From: Spirosoma oryzicola
GTDB taxonomy: Bacteria; Bacteroidota; Bacteroidia; Cytophagales; Spirosomataceae
Length of the DNA: 64,000 nt
Assembly: GCF_021233055.1 (NCBI RefSeq)
Contig: NZ_CP089538.1
Location: 3,426,501-3,490,500, forward strand
Reading direction: 5' to 3'
Position numbers and translations under genes: made by a program. The notes beneath the pieces were generated by a model. The model had not been told where the DNA came from and did not search any database. It worked only from the letters and a program-made list of their open reading frames with translations. How positions within the stretch are numbered: the stretch's first letter is position 1; each line of letters starts with the position of its first letter. Below, one piece after another: positions 53,152 to 61,970 of this stretch.

Positions 53152-53206
53152 AAACGCAAATCCCGTCAGTGACCGAAACAATCGGTCACTGACGGGATTT
53201 GCGTTT
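53152..53206. terminator. 25-base perfect hairpin, bidirectional terminator
   Basis: Arms at 53152-53176 and 53182-53206 are fully complementary with a five-base loop (AACAA). It lies between the convergent ends of the subtilase gene and a minus-strand gene. Confidence 0.88.
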
Positions 53207-53224
53207 CTCAAGGGATAAAGGCCC

Positions 53225-53557
53225 TTAGAGCGTATCTCGTTTAGCGGCCCGTCTGGCAGCCCGCTTTGCTTTTATTTCTTTTTCTTTCTGGTCGAGTTTG
53301 TCCCCTACCTTTTTCGTTTCTTCGCTGATTTCCTGACCAGCTACTTTCGTTTTTTCCTTTACTTCCTGACCAACTTCTGTGGCCGCATCGCCAACACGAC
53401 GACCTGCGGTCTTCACGTCATCTTTCACCCGAGCTTTCCGTTCGGCCCGCTCCTGCTTACGCATTTCTTTGGTGCTCGCGGCTGTACTATCCTGGGCGTA
53501 GGCTCCGACAGTTACTATCAGAACCAGCGCGATAACACTTACTATCTTGGTTTTCAT
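53225..53557 (-). CDS. Small secreted charged helical protein
   Basis: The product has 110 residues with a signal peptide (IVSVIALVLIVTVGAYAQ). The mature part is very rich in Lys, Glu, Arg and Ala with a repeating pattern (EVGQEVKEKTKVAGQEISEE, TKKVGDKLDQKEKEIKAKRA), which suggests a long amphipathic helix like YtxH or LEA-like stress proteins. I assign no function. Its end is marked by a strong terminator shared with the convergent subtilase gene. Confidence 0.75.
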   Translation of the reverse strand: MKTKIVSVIALVLIVTVGAYAQDSTAASTKEMRKQERAERKARVKDDVKTAGRRVGDAATEVGQEVKEKTKVAGQEISEETKKVGDKLDQKEKEIKAKRAARRAAKRDTL

Positions 53558-53803
53558 GTTCTATTTTTTTGTGTACATGATAGGTTGTACGTTCAGTTTA
53601 CGGTTCAGCCATGTAGCTAAGCCCGCTAAACTTTATCAGCTTAATTCAACTCGCTTCGGGTTATAATGTTTATTAACGTTGTGTTAAACCAACTCATAGT
53701 CAGCGCAAAGAGTCTCAACAGATGAAATTTCAAAGGCGAACATTTATGCGAAACACAACGTTTTCAGGACAAACAGATAACAACGAAGAAGGACCTTTTT
53801 CCG

Positions 53804-53811
53804 TACCTTTG
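53804..53811 (+). promoter_or_regulatory. -7 element of ispG
   Basis: TACCTTTG, an exact TAnnTTTG match, identical to the rpsP and rnpB elements, 43 bases before the ATG at 53855. Confidence 0.6.
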
Positions 53812-53854
53812 TTTACGACAACCATCTGTGTCAATCGGCTGTGCCGCTATTTGT

Positions 53855-55882
53855 ATGCTTGATTCGCTGCTCACTCCTTCTATTTCGGCGGCAACGCCAG
53901 ACTCACCAGTACTGTATACGCCTTCGCTGACGCAATACAACCGCCGGAAAACGATTACGGTCACCATTGGCGACGTACCGCTAGGCTCCGATTATCCGAT
54001 TCGGGTTCAGTCCATGACCACCATTGACACGATGGACACGCTTGGCTCTGTGGAGCAGAGTATTCGCATGATCGAAGCCGGTTGTGAGTATATCCGCATT
54101 ACGGCACCCAGCGTGAAAGAAGCGCAGAATCTAGAGAATATTCGGAAGGAATTACGGGCGCGTGGCTATACAACCCCTCTGGTAGCCGACATTCACTTCA
54201 CACCCAATGCGGCTGAACTGGCAGCGCGCATCGTTGAGAAAGTTCGCATCAACCCTGGCAACTACGCCGACCGCAAGCGGTTCGAGTTTATCGATTACAC
54301 CGATGCTGCCTATGCTGCTGAACTGGGCCGTATCCGGGAAAAATTTCTGCCGCTAGTCCGCATTTGTAAGGAGTACGGTACGGCGATGCGCATCGGCACG
54401 AACCACGGCTCCTTGTCCGACCGGATTCTGAGCCGCTATGGCGATACACCCGTGGGCATGGTTGAATCGGCACTGGAGTTCCTGCGCATTTGCGAGGACG
54501 AAAAGTATTATAACATCGTTTTGTCGATGAAGTCGAGCAATCCGCAGGTGATGGTGCAAGCGTACCGCCTGCTGGTGCAGCGACTGGCCGAAGAAGGCTT
54601 ACAACCTTATCCGTTACACCTTGGCGTCACAGAAGCAGGTGAAGCCGAAGATGGGCGCATCAAGTCAGCACTGGGTATCGGCACACTCCTCGAAGATGGT
54701 ATTGGCGACACAGTTCGCGTATCGCTGACCGAAGAGCCGGAGCGAGAAGCGCCCGTTGCACAGGCCCTGATTGATCGCTACATCAACCGGGCGGCTACTA
54801 CGACGCCGATCCCGACCGTTACCAGCTACCCTATCAATCCGTTCCAATATACCCGCCGGACTACGCACGAGGTAGCTAATTTTGGCGGTCAGAACGTACC
54901 ACGCGTCATTGCCGATTACAGTCAGATTCGGGTTACGGACCATGACGCGCTACAGCCAATCGGTCATTTTTATCTACCCGTACCCGACAAATGGCGCATG
55001 AATGACCTTGGTGCCGACTACATTTACACCGGTTCGCATCCGGCGCAGTTCATGTTGCCCAACGGCTTGAAGGAGATTCAGGACTTTGCGGTCTGGCAAA
55101 CAAATGGAGATCAGGTTAACGCTTTCCCGTTATTAACCGCAGCGGAATACCTAACCGCTCAGTCGACCGCGCTTAAGCTTCATAACCGATTGAACATTAT
55201 ACGGGTAGTACTGGCTGATTTGTCGCATGAGCTGTTGAAAGCGCTCCGTTTGGATAAGACGGCGGTTCTGCTGATCGCAACGGAAAATGCCCACGCGATG
55301 GCTGAATTACGCCGGTTGGTCATCGAGTTGATCAATCCAGAACAGACCAGCGATTCGATAACGATACCCGTTGTCATCCAACGCAGCTATTCAGCAGTAC
55401 CCGAAGAAGATGTGCCCTTATTTGCCGCTACCGACGTTGGTGGATTGCTGATTGATGGTCTGGGTGATGGCGTTATGCTTTCGCCGAACTCAGCCTCAGC
55501 GGACGAGCTAAAACGGCTTAACAATCTGGCCTTCGGTATCTTGCAGGCTGCCCGGACGCGTATTACCAAAACGGAATACATTTCGTGCCCTTCCTGTGGC
55601 CGAACGCTGTTTGACTTGCAGGAAACGACGGCACACATCCGTCAGCGCACGGACCATCTCAAAGGCGTCAAGATTGGCATTATGGGCTGTATCGTAAATG
55701 GTCCTGGTGAAATGGCCGATGCCGATTATGGTTATGTGGGGATTGGTCGCGATAAGATTGCGCTTTACCGGGGACAGCAGGTCATTAAAAAGTCAGTTCC
55801 TGCCGACCGGGCCGTTGACGAATTAATCGACCTTATTCGTGAAGATAATCGTTGGATTGAGCCTGAAAAAGTTGATTTGTAG
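53855..55882 (+). CDS. ispG: (E)-4-hydroxy-3-methylbut-2-enyl-diphosphate synthase IspG, long form
   Basis: IspG reduces MEcPP to HMBPP in the MEP pathway of isoprenoid synthesis and needs a 4Fe-4S cluster. The product has 675 residues, far longer than the 370 of Escherichia coli, because of a large insertion between the TIM-barrel and the Fe-S domain, as in plants and Bacteroidota. Seen: VPLGSDYPIRVQSMTTIDTM, then VADIHFTPNAAELAARIVEK, then the cluster ligands in YISCPSCGRTLFDLQ and GIMGCIVNGPGEMADADYGY. The start is ATG at 53855; a GTG at 53828 is possible. Confidence 0.96.
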   Translation: MLDSLLTPSISAATPDSPVLYTPSLTQYNRRKTITVTIGDVPLGSDYPIRVQSMTTIDTMDTLGSVEQSIRMIEAGCEYIRITAPSVKEAQNLENIRKELRARGYTTPLVADIHFTPNAAELAARIVEKVRINPGNYADRKRFEFIDYTDAAYAAELGRIREKFLPLVRICKEYGTAMRIGTNHGSLSDRILSRYGDTPVGMVESALEFLRICEDEKYYNIVLSMKSSNPQVMVQAYRLLVQRLAEEGLQPYPLHLGVTEAGEAEDGRIKSALGIGTLLEDGIGDTVRVSLTEEPEREAPVAQALIDRYINRAATTTPIPTVTSYPINPFQYTRRTTHEVANFGGQNVPRVIADYSQIRVTDHDALQPIGHFYLPVPDKWRMNDLGADYIYTGSHPAQFMLPNGLKEIQDFAVWQTNGDQVNAFPLLTAAEYLTAQSTALKLHNRLNIIRVVLADLSHELLKALRLDKTAVLLIATENAHAMAELRRLVIELINPEQTSDSITIPVVIQRSYSAVPEEDVPLFAATDVGGLLIDGLGDGVMLSPNSASADELKRLNNLAFGILQAARTRITKTEYISCPSCGRTLFDLQETTAHIRQRTDHLKGVKIGIMGCIVNGPGEMADADYGYVGIGRDKIALYRGQQVIKKSVPADRAVDELIDLIREDNRWIEPEKVDL

Positions 55883-55974
55883 TGACTCAACACGCTATAA
55901 ATTTTGTTAGTTAACTAGGGCGGGCTATGTTTAAGTCATAAGCACTAGCAACTACAACCCGCCCATTACTCTTT

Positions 55975-56163
55975 ATGAATCGCTTTCTCGATTACCTGAA
56001 AATTGGTCCTGTTTTTTCGTACTTTCTTCGCGTTTTCCGTAAGCCGGACCCAAACCATCCGACAAACGTGAACCTGCGCATGATGCACGGTATTAACCGG
56101 GTCTCTATTATCATGTTCTTGTTTGCCATTATTGTTTACACCGTTCGCCACTGCGTCCGATGA
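55975..56163 (+). CDS. Small conserved membrane protein, DUF6728-like
   Basis: The product has 62 residues with one C-terminal helix (RVSIIMFLFAIIVYTVRHC). The start MNRFLDYLKIGPVFSYFLRV and NLRMMHGINRVSIIMF recall a small family common in Bacteroidota; the family name is from memory. Its stop codon overlaps the next start by four bases, so the two genes are translationally coupled. The function is unknown. Confidence 0.75.
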   Translation: MNRFLDYLKIGPVFSYFLRVFRKPDPNHPTNVNLRMMHGINRVSIIMFLFAIIVYTVRHCVR

Positions 56164-56510
56164 ACATCGAAACCCTGCGTGATTACTGCCTGACAAAAGC
56201 GGGTGTTACCGAGTCGTTTCCCTTTGGCGAAACGACGCTGGTATTTAAGGTTGGCGGTAAAATATTTGCGCTTGCCGACATCGAAAGCCGCCCTACCACT
56301 GTCAACCTTAAGTGTGATCCTGAACGGGCGGTGCAACTGCGGGACGAATACTCGGCGGTTATGCCGGGCTATCACATGAACAAAACGCACTGGAACACCG
56401 TCCTGATTGATGGTAGCGTCCGGAGCAGCATGGTTCATGAGTGGATTGATCATTCCTACGAATTAGTCCGCAAGAGTTTACCCAAAGCCATTCGGGAGCA
56501 ATTAAACTGA
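56160..56510 (+). CDS. MmcQ/YjbR-family protein
   Basis: The product has 116 residues of the YjbR fold: NIETLRDYCLTKAGVTESFP, then FGETTLVFKVGGKIFALADI, then VNLKCDPERAVQLRDEYSAV and GYHMNKTHWNTVLIDGSV. The family is thought to bind DNA on structural grounds, but no function is proven. The start overlaps the stop of the preceding small membrane gene (ATGA), so the two form one transcript. Confidence 0.9.
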   Translation: MNIETLRDYCLTKAGVTESFPFGETTLVFKVGGKIFALADIESRPTTVNLKCDPERAVQLRDEYSAVMPGYHMNKTHWNTVLIDGSVRSSMVHEWIDHSYELVRKSLPKAIREQLN

Positions 56511-56519
56511 CCCATCGGC

Positions 56520-56551
56520 TTGCCCCGACAGGGCTAAAAGTTGTAATTTCG
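56520..56551 (+). promoter_or_regulatory. Possible promoter of the TPR protein gene
   Basis: TTG at 56520-56522, a 21-base spacer and TAATTTCG at 56544-56551, one mismatch from TAnnTTTG, 26 bases before the ATG at 56578. Confidence 0.5.
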
Positions 56552-56577
56552 CAAGGCTAGAAAACCAGACCTGTGTT

Positions 56578-57126
56578 ATGGAAGTTGCGTTGATATGTCT
56601 GCTGTTTGTAGTGTATTTAACCATTCGCTACTACCTCGTTGATCACGACACACCAGCCGACAAAGATCGAAATCGATTTCGGAAAGGAATGGACATGATC
56701 AGTAATCGGAATATTACCGGCGCTCATTCTTATTTCGACGAAGCGGTTCGTCAGCACCCGAAATCGGCCATTGCCTACGCATATCGGGGAAAGTGCCAGC
56801 TCGTTCAGGAAAATTATTACTCCGCTATCTACGATCTTACGCAGGCGATCAACCGCGACAATACGTTGGCTGACTGCTATCTGGACCGGGGCATTGCTTA
56901 TTACAAAACCGAGCAGTTCAACGACGCTTTCCGCGAGTTTGATAAAGCGGTCTGGCACTTCCGTGACGAGCAACCGGACGCTTACCGGTGGCGCGCTCTG
57001 GCCCGAATTCAGGTTCGGCAACTGCCGCAGGCCGAAAGTGATTTACGCCGGGCCGTTTCACTGGGCGACGAAAATTCATTTCACCTGCTGCTTCAACCGC
57101 CGTTTACCAAACCGGTAAGCGTTTAA
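56578..57126 (+). CDS. Membrane-anchored TPR protein
   Basis: The product has 182 residues. A single N-terminal helix (EVALICLLFVVYLTIRYYLV) is followed by at least three tetratricopeptide repeats: FDEAVRQHPKSAIAYAYRGK, then LTQAINRDNTLADCYLDRGI, then FDKAVWHFRDEQPDAYRWRA. TPRs mediate protein contacts; the partner is unknown. A 28-base hairpin follows directly, so the gene ends the group of small genes that starts at 55975. Confidence 0.88.
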   Translation: MEVALICLLFVVYLTIRYYLVDHDTPADKDRNRFRKGMDMISNRNITGAHSYFDEAVRQHPKSAIAYAYRGKCQLVQENYYSAIYDLTQAINRDNTLADCYLDRGIAYYKTEQFNDAFREFDKAVWHFRDEQPDAYRWRALARIQVRQLPQAESDLRRAVSLGDENSFHLLLQPPFTKPVSV

Positions 57127-57131
57127 TAGAT

Positions 57132-57194
57132 TAAAAGAGGCTTGGTGGGATGTGATGTCGGGTTTTGACATCACATCCCACCAAGCCTCTTTTA
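57132..57194. terminator. 28-base perfect hairpin, bidirectional terminator
   Basis: Arms at 57132-57159 and 57167-57194 are fully complementary with a seven-base loop. It separates the convergent TPR gene and the thioredoxin-like gene. Confidence 0.88.
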
Positions 57195-57205
57195 GTATGC
57201 AGAGA

Positions 57206-58399
57206 CTATTTCAATTTAGCCATTTGCTCCACGTTCCGGCGGGTGTCCAGTCGGCTTGCCTGCGCCAGTTCCATCGATTTCTGAGCCGCTTTCTGCGCAT
57301 CGGCACTCTTACCACCGCGTCGATAAGCTTCCGCTAATTCGAAATATAGATCAGCCTGTTCTTTCGGAGCAGGTTTCGCAGCAAGACCCTTATTGACCCA
57401 CTTCACCACCGTTGGCGCATCCGTAGCATCGGGACTTGCCCGGTTGAAAAGCCGGGAGATGTAGATGTACTCAGGCGCTGATAGTTGGTTTGATGCGACC
57501 TGGCTGTCCATCCGCTCCACAGCCTTGCCCGTTTGCCGAGCGCGGAAATACGCATTGACTTCGGGCAGTAACGTGCGGTTAGCCGCCACTCTCGGATCAA
57601 TACCGATCTTCGTTAGACCCTGACGTACCTCCAGAATCTTGGCTACTGGATACTGAGCCCCCCGCCCGCTGTATAAGGACGACATTAGAATGTTTTCGGC
57701 TACCTGCTGCGTTGGTTCGGCCCCGTACGCTTTCCGGTAGGTGTCCAGATGGCCCAGCATGTACTGAAACATAGGATTTTCGAAGTCCAGAACCAGTTTC
57801 TGCAACGCGAGCCAGTTGGTCTGGTTGGCATACGTAGCGGGAGACTGCTGACGAGCGTATTCATTCATGGCCGCGATATTTGCCACTGTATCTTTCGTAA
57901 CGCGGCTATACATCGCATAGTCGATCAGGAAATTAGGAGCCCGTTCGCCTTGCTGATAGCGTGACTTCATAGCTTGACTACGACCCGATGGACTCAACGC
58001 GTTAGTGCCGTGCCGAATCACTTCATCCGTCGAGTTGTTACTCATTGCGAAATGAACCAGATTCTGTTGCGGATCGAAATACAGAAACAAAGGCAACGAG
58101 GGTACGAACAAATGGTGCTTATCCAGGAATGTTCGTGTCGAAGGTTGGCCTATGTCTAGTTTCGTGCTGAGAAACTTGTCGTTGTAATACTTTCCCACGC
58201 GGGCGTCGGCCAATGTAGGGACGAAGCTTTGGCAAACGTGACAGGTAGGCGAAAAAATCTCGACGAATACCGGTTTACCCGCTCGGCGAGCTTCCTGAAA
58301 TACTTTTTCTACCGGCGTCTGCTTAAATTGAATTCCCTGCTTTTGATTTTGGGCAAGGGCAATCTGAGCGACGAAGAGTAGCAGAAGAATCTTTTTCAT
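57206..58399 (-). CDS. Secreted thioredoxin-fold protein with long C-terminal helical region
   Basis: The product has 397 residues with a signal peptide (KKILLLLFVAQIALAQ). The thioredoxin-like domain shows GKPVFVEIFSPTCHVCQSFV, with the redox pair Cys53 and Cys56 (CHVC), and a cis-Pro segment (FVPSLPLFLYFD). The last 230 residues are helical and end in TPR-like helices (LYFELAEAYRRGGKSADAQK). It may reduce or isomerise disulfides in the periplasm, or just bind. Proteins of this layout are frequent in Bacteroidota, and their targets are not known. Confidence 0.88.
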   Translation of the reverse strand: MKKILLLLFVAQIALAQNQKQGIQFKQTPVEKVFQEARRAGKPVFVEIFSPTCHVCQSFVPTLADARVGKYYNDKFLSTKLDIGQPSTRTFLDKHHLFVPSLPLFLYFDPQQNLVHFAMSNNSTDEVIRHGTNALSPSGRSQAMKSRYQQGERAPNFLIDYAMYSRVTKDTVANIAAMNEYARQQSPATYANQTNWLALQKLVLDFENPMFQYMLGHLDTYRKAYGAEPTQQVAENILMSSLYSGRGAQYPVAKILEVRQGLTKIGIDPRVAANRTLLPEVNAYFRARQTGKAVERMDSQVASNQLSAPEYIYISRLFNRASPDATDAPTVVKWVNKGLAAKPAPKEQADLYFELAEAYRRGGKSADAQKAAQKSMELAQASRLDTRRNVEQMAKLK

Positions 58400-58465
58400 A
58401 CATTAATGATCATTGCCAGGTAGGCTATAGCAAATTAACGACCAATTGGGTCGCTTCGGTGTCAG

Positions 58466-58816
58466 CTACTGCTGCTTTTGCTGCTCTTTAATTTCTTCTT
58501 CGAGACGCTTGCTCAGCACCCGACAGGTGTTTTCAATGTCAGTAGCCATCTGTTTGTCGCCCGTTGCATTGACCGCCGTATCAGCGATGCCGCTCATCAT
58601 CTCAATCAGGAAGCGCTTCATGTCCACTACTTCCATTTCCTTTGTCCAAAGATCAATTTTCAGCGTGCTGTTGTGGTACTGATCCCAAAGTGCAATGGCA
58701 ATGGCACGCGTATCGCTGAGACCCTCGTTTGGGTTATCGGTAGCTTCCCAGTAAATTTTCTCGGGAATATTCTGATTGTCTAACTCGACCGTAAAATGAA
58801 TGTCTGATTTTTTCAT
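58466..58816 (-). CDS. gldC: Gliding motility protein GldC
   Basis: The product has 116 residues and closely follows GldC of Flavobacterium: KKSDIHFTVELDNQNIPEKI, then YWEATDNPNEGLSDTRAIAI, then ALWDQYHNSTLKIDLWTKEM and VVDMKRFLIEMM. GldC is a soluble protein linked to gliding and to biosynthesis or stability of the lipoprotein GldB; its biochemical role is not known. The ATG at 58816 lies five bases after a -7 element, so the mRNA may lack a leader. gldB is not next to it. The frame could be extended two codons to a GTG, but the leaderless layout supports the ATG. Confidence 0.93.
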   Translation of the reverse strand: MKKSDIHFTVELDNQNIPEKIYWEATDNPNEGLSDTRAIAIALWDQYHNSTLKIDLWTKEMEVVDMKRFLIEMMSGIADTAVNATGDKQMATDIENTCRVLSKRLEEEIKEQQKQQ

Positions 58817-58821
58817 AGACA

Positions 58822-58829
58822 CAAATTTA
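58822..58829 (-). promoter_or_regulatory. -7 element of a probably leaderless gldC
   Basis: On the minus strand TAAATTTG, an exact TAnnTTTG match, is five bases before the gldC ATG, the same spacing as at 19892-19905. Confidence 0.6.
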
Positions 58830-58865
58830 CGGAACGCAGTCGGGAATTGTATGGCCCAAATCGCC

Positions 58866-58873
58866 TACTTTCG
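58866..58873 (+). promoter_or_regulatory. Possible -7 element of the ArsC-like gene
   Basis: TACTTTCG, one mismatch from TAnnTTTG, 20 bases before the ATG at 58894 and divergent from the gldC element 36 bases away. Confidence 0.45.
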
Positions 58874-58893
58874 TCCTAAAGCAAGCAACTTGT

Positions 58894-59238
58894 ATGTATA
58901 CTTTATACGCCATTCCAAATTGTGATACTGTCAAAAAAGCCCGCGTCTGGCTAGCCGAGCATGGTATCGAGTACCAATTTCACGATTATAAAAAACAGGG
59001 TATTGATCGAAAAACGATTGAACACTGGCTTACGCAAAAGTCATGGGAGGACCTGGTAAACCGCGCCGGAACAACCTGGAAGAAATTACCCGACGCCGAA
59101 AAGCCAGCCAACGCCGGTGACGCTATTACCCTGATGATCGACAAACCATCGGTGATTCGCCGGCCCCTGATTGAATCGAATGGTCAATTAATTTTGTTAG
59201 GCTTTAAAGCGGATCAATACGAAGAAGCATTCGTATAA
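58894..59238 (+). CDS. ArsC/Spx-family reductase-like protein
   Basis: The product has 114 residues of the thioredoxin-like ArsC fold: LYAIPNCDTVKKARVWLAEH with Cys10, then YQFHDYKKQGIDRKTIEHWL, then PSVIRRPLIESNGQLILLGF. Only one Cys lies at the active place, as in YffB, a glutathione-dependent reductase-like group, rather than true arsenate reductase. No ars genes adjoin it. The function is unknown. It begins an operon with the truncated globin 13 bases downstream. Confidence 0.88.
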   Translation: MYTLYAIPNCDTVKKARVWLAEHGIEYQFHDYKKQGIDRKTIEHWLTQKSWEDLVNRAGTTWKKLPDAEKPANAGDAITLMIDKPSVIRRPLIESNGQLILLGFKADQYEEAFV

Positions 59239-59251
59239 AAGCAACGAAGCC

Positions 59252-59650
59252 ATGCCAACAAGAACTCTGAATTCGCCGGAAGATGTTCGTTTTCTGGTCG
59301 ATTCTTTTTACGAAAAAGTACAGGCTGATCCACTCATTGGCCCCGTCTTTACCGATGTAGCCCAGGTTGACTGGTCGAAACACCTACCCAAAATGTACGC
59401 CTTTTGGGAGAATTTGATTTTAGGAAACAACACCTACCACGGTCATCCGTTCCGCCCCCATCTGATCATCAACCAGCAGCATACGCTCACCATGGACCAT
59501 TTCGAGCGTTGGTTATCGTTGTTTTCGGCCACGCTGACAGAGAACTTCACGGGCGAAACCGCCGAGCAGGTCCGACAGCGGGCTACCCAGATCGCGCTGG
59601 TCTGGAACAATAAGCTGGAGTATCTAAACAACGATTCCTACATGGGCTAA
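59252..59650 (+). CDS. Group III truncated haemoglobin-like protein
   Basis: The product has 132 residues. The plan follows group III truncated globins: FLVDSFYEKVQADPLIGPVF, then FTDVAQVDWSKHLPKMYAFW, then LILGNNTYHGHPFRPHLIIN and LTMDHFERWLSLFSATLTEN. The His before Phe in DHFERW is the expected proximal haem ligand. Such globins bind oxygen or nitric oxide in the cytoplasm; the role here is not known. It starts 13 bases after the ArsC-like gene and they share a transcript. A terminator follows. Confidence 0.93.
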   Translation: MPTRTLNSPEDVRFLVDSFYEKVQADPLIGPVFTDVAQVDWSKHLPKMYAFWENLILGNNTYHGHPFRPHLIINQQHTLTMDHFERWLSLFSATLTENFTGETAEQVRQRATQIALVWNNKLEYLNNDSYMG

Positions 59651-59657
59651 AACCACG

Positions 59658-59698
59658 TGAAGCCGCTAAGTTTCGTTTGGCGGGACTTAGCGGCTTCA
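59658..59698. terminator. 14-base hairpin, bidirectional terminator
   Basis: TGAAGCCGCTAAGT and ACTTAGCGGCTTCA form a perfect stem with a 13-base loop between the convergent globin and DUF4197 genes. Confidence 0.82.
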
Positions 59699-59721
59699 TA
59701 TACCTTCGTAACAATTGGCTT

Positions 59722-60486
59722 TTACTGTTTGCTGAATACTCGCTTGAGCAGATCCGTGACCCGTGCCGCCGGATTTTCGCGAATTTTTGATTCTTCCTGC
59801 GCGACAAGAATAAATAAACCGTCAACCGCTTTGTTGGTAGCGTATTCCGTCAGGTTCGGATTCGCTTTTTGCACGAATGGCAGTTTGTTGTACGTATTGA
59901 CGAGATCGCTGTAATAGCGCGTTGCGTTGTTTTTCTTTAGGGTGCTGTCAATAATGGGCGTAAACTGCATGACGAGTTGTTGTCCTGATGTACGGCGCAG
60001 GTATTGCGTAGCCGCGTCGTTTGACCCCCTCAAAATACCCACTGCATCCTGAATACTCATGGATGTGATCGCTTTGACGAACACGGGAGCAGCTTTTTTA
60101 GCGGCATCCTCAGCAGCTCGGTTCAACGATAACTCAAACTGATCAACCTGTTTGTTAAGACCAATCTGCCGAAGTTTCGTCGCTACTTTTTGCGCTTCGG
60201 GTGGAAAAGCAATCTTTAATAAAGGATTCTTAAAGTAACCATCTACCTGCGATGCCTGCGTGGAGCCATTCGTTACACCAATACGAAGTGCTTCTTTGAG
60301 CCCGGAAGCAATATCGCTGTTTGTCAACCCTCCCGCTGTTCCGGCAGAGGGCTGCGTAACAGCATCGAGAATCTTACCAAAAATGCCCCCACCGGATGAC
60401 TTCTGACGGGTGGAGTCCTGAGCGAAGCTGGTTGTACTAAGCAGTGTCGCCAGCAATGTAGCGGTAAGCACACTTTTTTTCATCAT
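59722..60486 (-). CDS. DUF4197 family secreted protein
   Basis: The product has 254 residues. A signal peptide (SVLTATLLATLLSTTSFAQ) is followed by a helical domain with GGGIFGKILDAVTQPSAGTA, then LTNSDIASGLKEALRIGVTN, then FKNPLLKIAFPPEAQKVATK and PFVQKANPNLTEYATNKAVD. This matches the DUF4197 family, which has no known role. The start is ATG at 60486 or the adjacent ATG at 60483. It is divergent from cinA, 134 bases apart. Confidence 0.88.
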   Translation of the reverse strand: MMKKSVLTATLLATLLSTTSFAQDSTRQKSSGGGIFGKILDAVTQPSAGTAGGLTNSDIASGLKEALRIGVTNGSTQASQVDGYFKNPLLKIAFPPEAQKVATKLRQIGLNKQVDQFELSLNRAAEDAAKKAAPVFVKAITSMSIQDAVGILRGSNDAATQYLRRTSGQQLVMQFTPIIDSTLKKNNATRYYSDLVNTYNKLPFVQKANPNLTEYATNKAVDGLFILVAQEESKIRENPAARVTDLLKRVFSKQ

Positions 60487-60540
60487 TGATAAATTAGGTT
60501 GCGGTTTAATAACGGCCAACGCCCCTAAATCGTTTTTTCG

Positions 60541-60548
60541 TACTTTTG
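60541..60548 (+). promoter_or_regulatory. -7 element of cinA
   Basis: TACTTTTG, an exact TAnnTTTG match, about 72 bases before the ATG at 60621. Confidence 0.5.
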
Positions 60549-60620
60549 ACCGCTGCCAGAAGCGAAGGTTTAATAACGAATCGCTTCAAACTTTATGACG
60601 ACCTTCGGGTTGCATTTCTT

Positions 60621-61874
60621 ATGACCAACACGATCCGTGCCGAAGTGATCACCATCGGCGACGAAATACTCTTCGGACAAATCACCGACACCAATACGGC
60701 CTGGCTGGGAACCGAACTAACCAATATCGGCATCCGCGTCGTTCGCAAATCGTCCGTTGGCGATCAGGCCAATGTCATTCTGGACGTTCTTCACGAAGCG
60801 CACCAACGCGCCGACGTGATTATCCTGACCGGAGGACTGGGACCGACTAAAGACGACATTACCAAGAAAACCTTGTGCACGTACTTTGGCGTAGGTATGG
60901 TGCGCAATGAAGAGGCCCTGGCGCTGGTAACGAGTTTCTTCGTCAAGCGAGGCCGCGAAATGACAGACCTCAACCGGGGCCAGGCGGACCTACCAGCCAA
61001 CGCTGTTTATATGCAGAATGACTGGGGTACGGCTCCCGGTATGTGGTTCGAACACGAAGGCCGGGTATACGTTTCGTTGCCGGGGGTTCCGTTCGAGATG
61101 AAACATTTGATGACGAATCGAATCCTTCCCAAATTACGCGGGCATTTCAACACGCCGGTGATCAAGCACAAAATGATTCGGACGGTTGGCATTGGCGAAT
61201 CATTCTTGGCGGAACGCATTGAAGCCTGGGAAGACGCACTGCCCGACCCGATCAAACTGGCGTACCTGCCCAGCTTTGGCGGTGTTAAATTACGGCTGAC
61301 CACGACGGGTAACGACGAAGCACTACTCGACCAGCAATTGGCCGAACAAGTAGAAAAAGTACTTCCATTGATCGAAAAGAACGTATTTGGCTTCGATAAT
61401 GACGAACTTGAAACGGTCGTTGGCCGGCTATTAAGCGAGAAAGGTCTTACACTTAGCATTGCAGAAAGCTGTACCGGTGGCTATGTATCGTCCCAGATCA
61501 CGAAAATACCCGGCTCGTCGGCGTACTTCTGGGGAAGCGTTGTCAGCTACAGCAACATCGTCAAGGTGAACCAGTTGGGCGTTACTCCTGAAACGCTGGA
61601 TCAGTTCGGCGCGGTCAGTGAGGAAACGGTTCGGCGGATGGCCGAAGGTGTCCGTAAAGCGTTAGGAACCAATGTCGGCATTGCCACCAGCGGAATCGCC
61701 GGGCCTGACGGTGGAACACCTGACAAACCCGTCGGCACGATCTGGATCGCCTGCTCGACCGAAGAACGCACCGCTGCCCGGTTGCTCAAGCTCGGTCAGT
61801 ACCGCGATCAAAATATTCAATTGACCTCCACGTATGTGCTTAATATGCTGCGGGAAGAATTATTGACGCTGTAA
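60621..61874 (+). CDS. cinA: CinA-like protein (MoaB-like domain plus nicotinamide-nucleotide amidase domain)
   Basis: The product has 417 residues. The N-terminal MoaB-like half shows EVITIGDEILFGQITDTNTA, then LTGGLGPTKDDITKKTLCTY. The C-terminal PncC-like half shows LSIAESCTGGYVSSQITKIP, then FWGSVVSYSNIVKVNQLGV, then VGIATSGIAGPDGGTPDKPV. The second half should deamidate NMN in pyridine nucleotide recycling; the first half is an ADP-ribose pyrophosphatase-like unit. The ATG at 60621 is preferred over an earlier frame opening at 60546 that lies on the promoter. recA is not adjacent. Confidence 0.95.
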   Translation: MTNTIRAEVITIGDEILFGQITDTNTAWLGTELTNIGIRVVRKSSVGDQANVILDVLHEAHQRADVIILTGGLGPTKDDITKKTLCTYFGVGMVRNEEALALVTSFFVKRGREMTDLNRGQADLPANAVYMQNDWGTAPGMWFEHEGRVYVSLPGVPFEMKHLMTNRILPKLRGHFNTPVIKHKMIRTVGIGESFLAERIEAWEDALPDPIKLAYLPSFGGVKLRLTTTGNDEALLDQQLAEQVEKVLPLIEKNVFGFDNDELETVVGRLLSEKGLTLSIAESCTGGYVSSQITKIPGSSAYFWGSVVSYSNIVKVNQLGVTPETLDQFGAVSEETVRRMAEGVRKALGTNVGIATSGIAGPDGGTPDKPVGTIWIACSTEERTAARLLKLGQYRDQNIQLTSTYVLNMLREELLTL

Positions 61875-61970
61875 AACAGAAAGTAGGACGAGCCTGGTGA
61901 ATGCGCTGCGTTTGGGAATTTCCCTTCCCCGTTTTTCGCTGCCAGCTCCTACCCTCTAACTCCTATAAAC

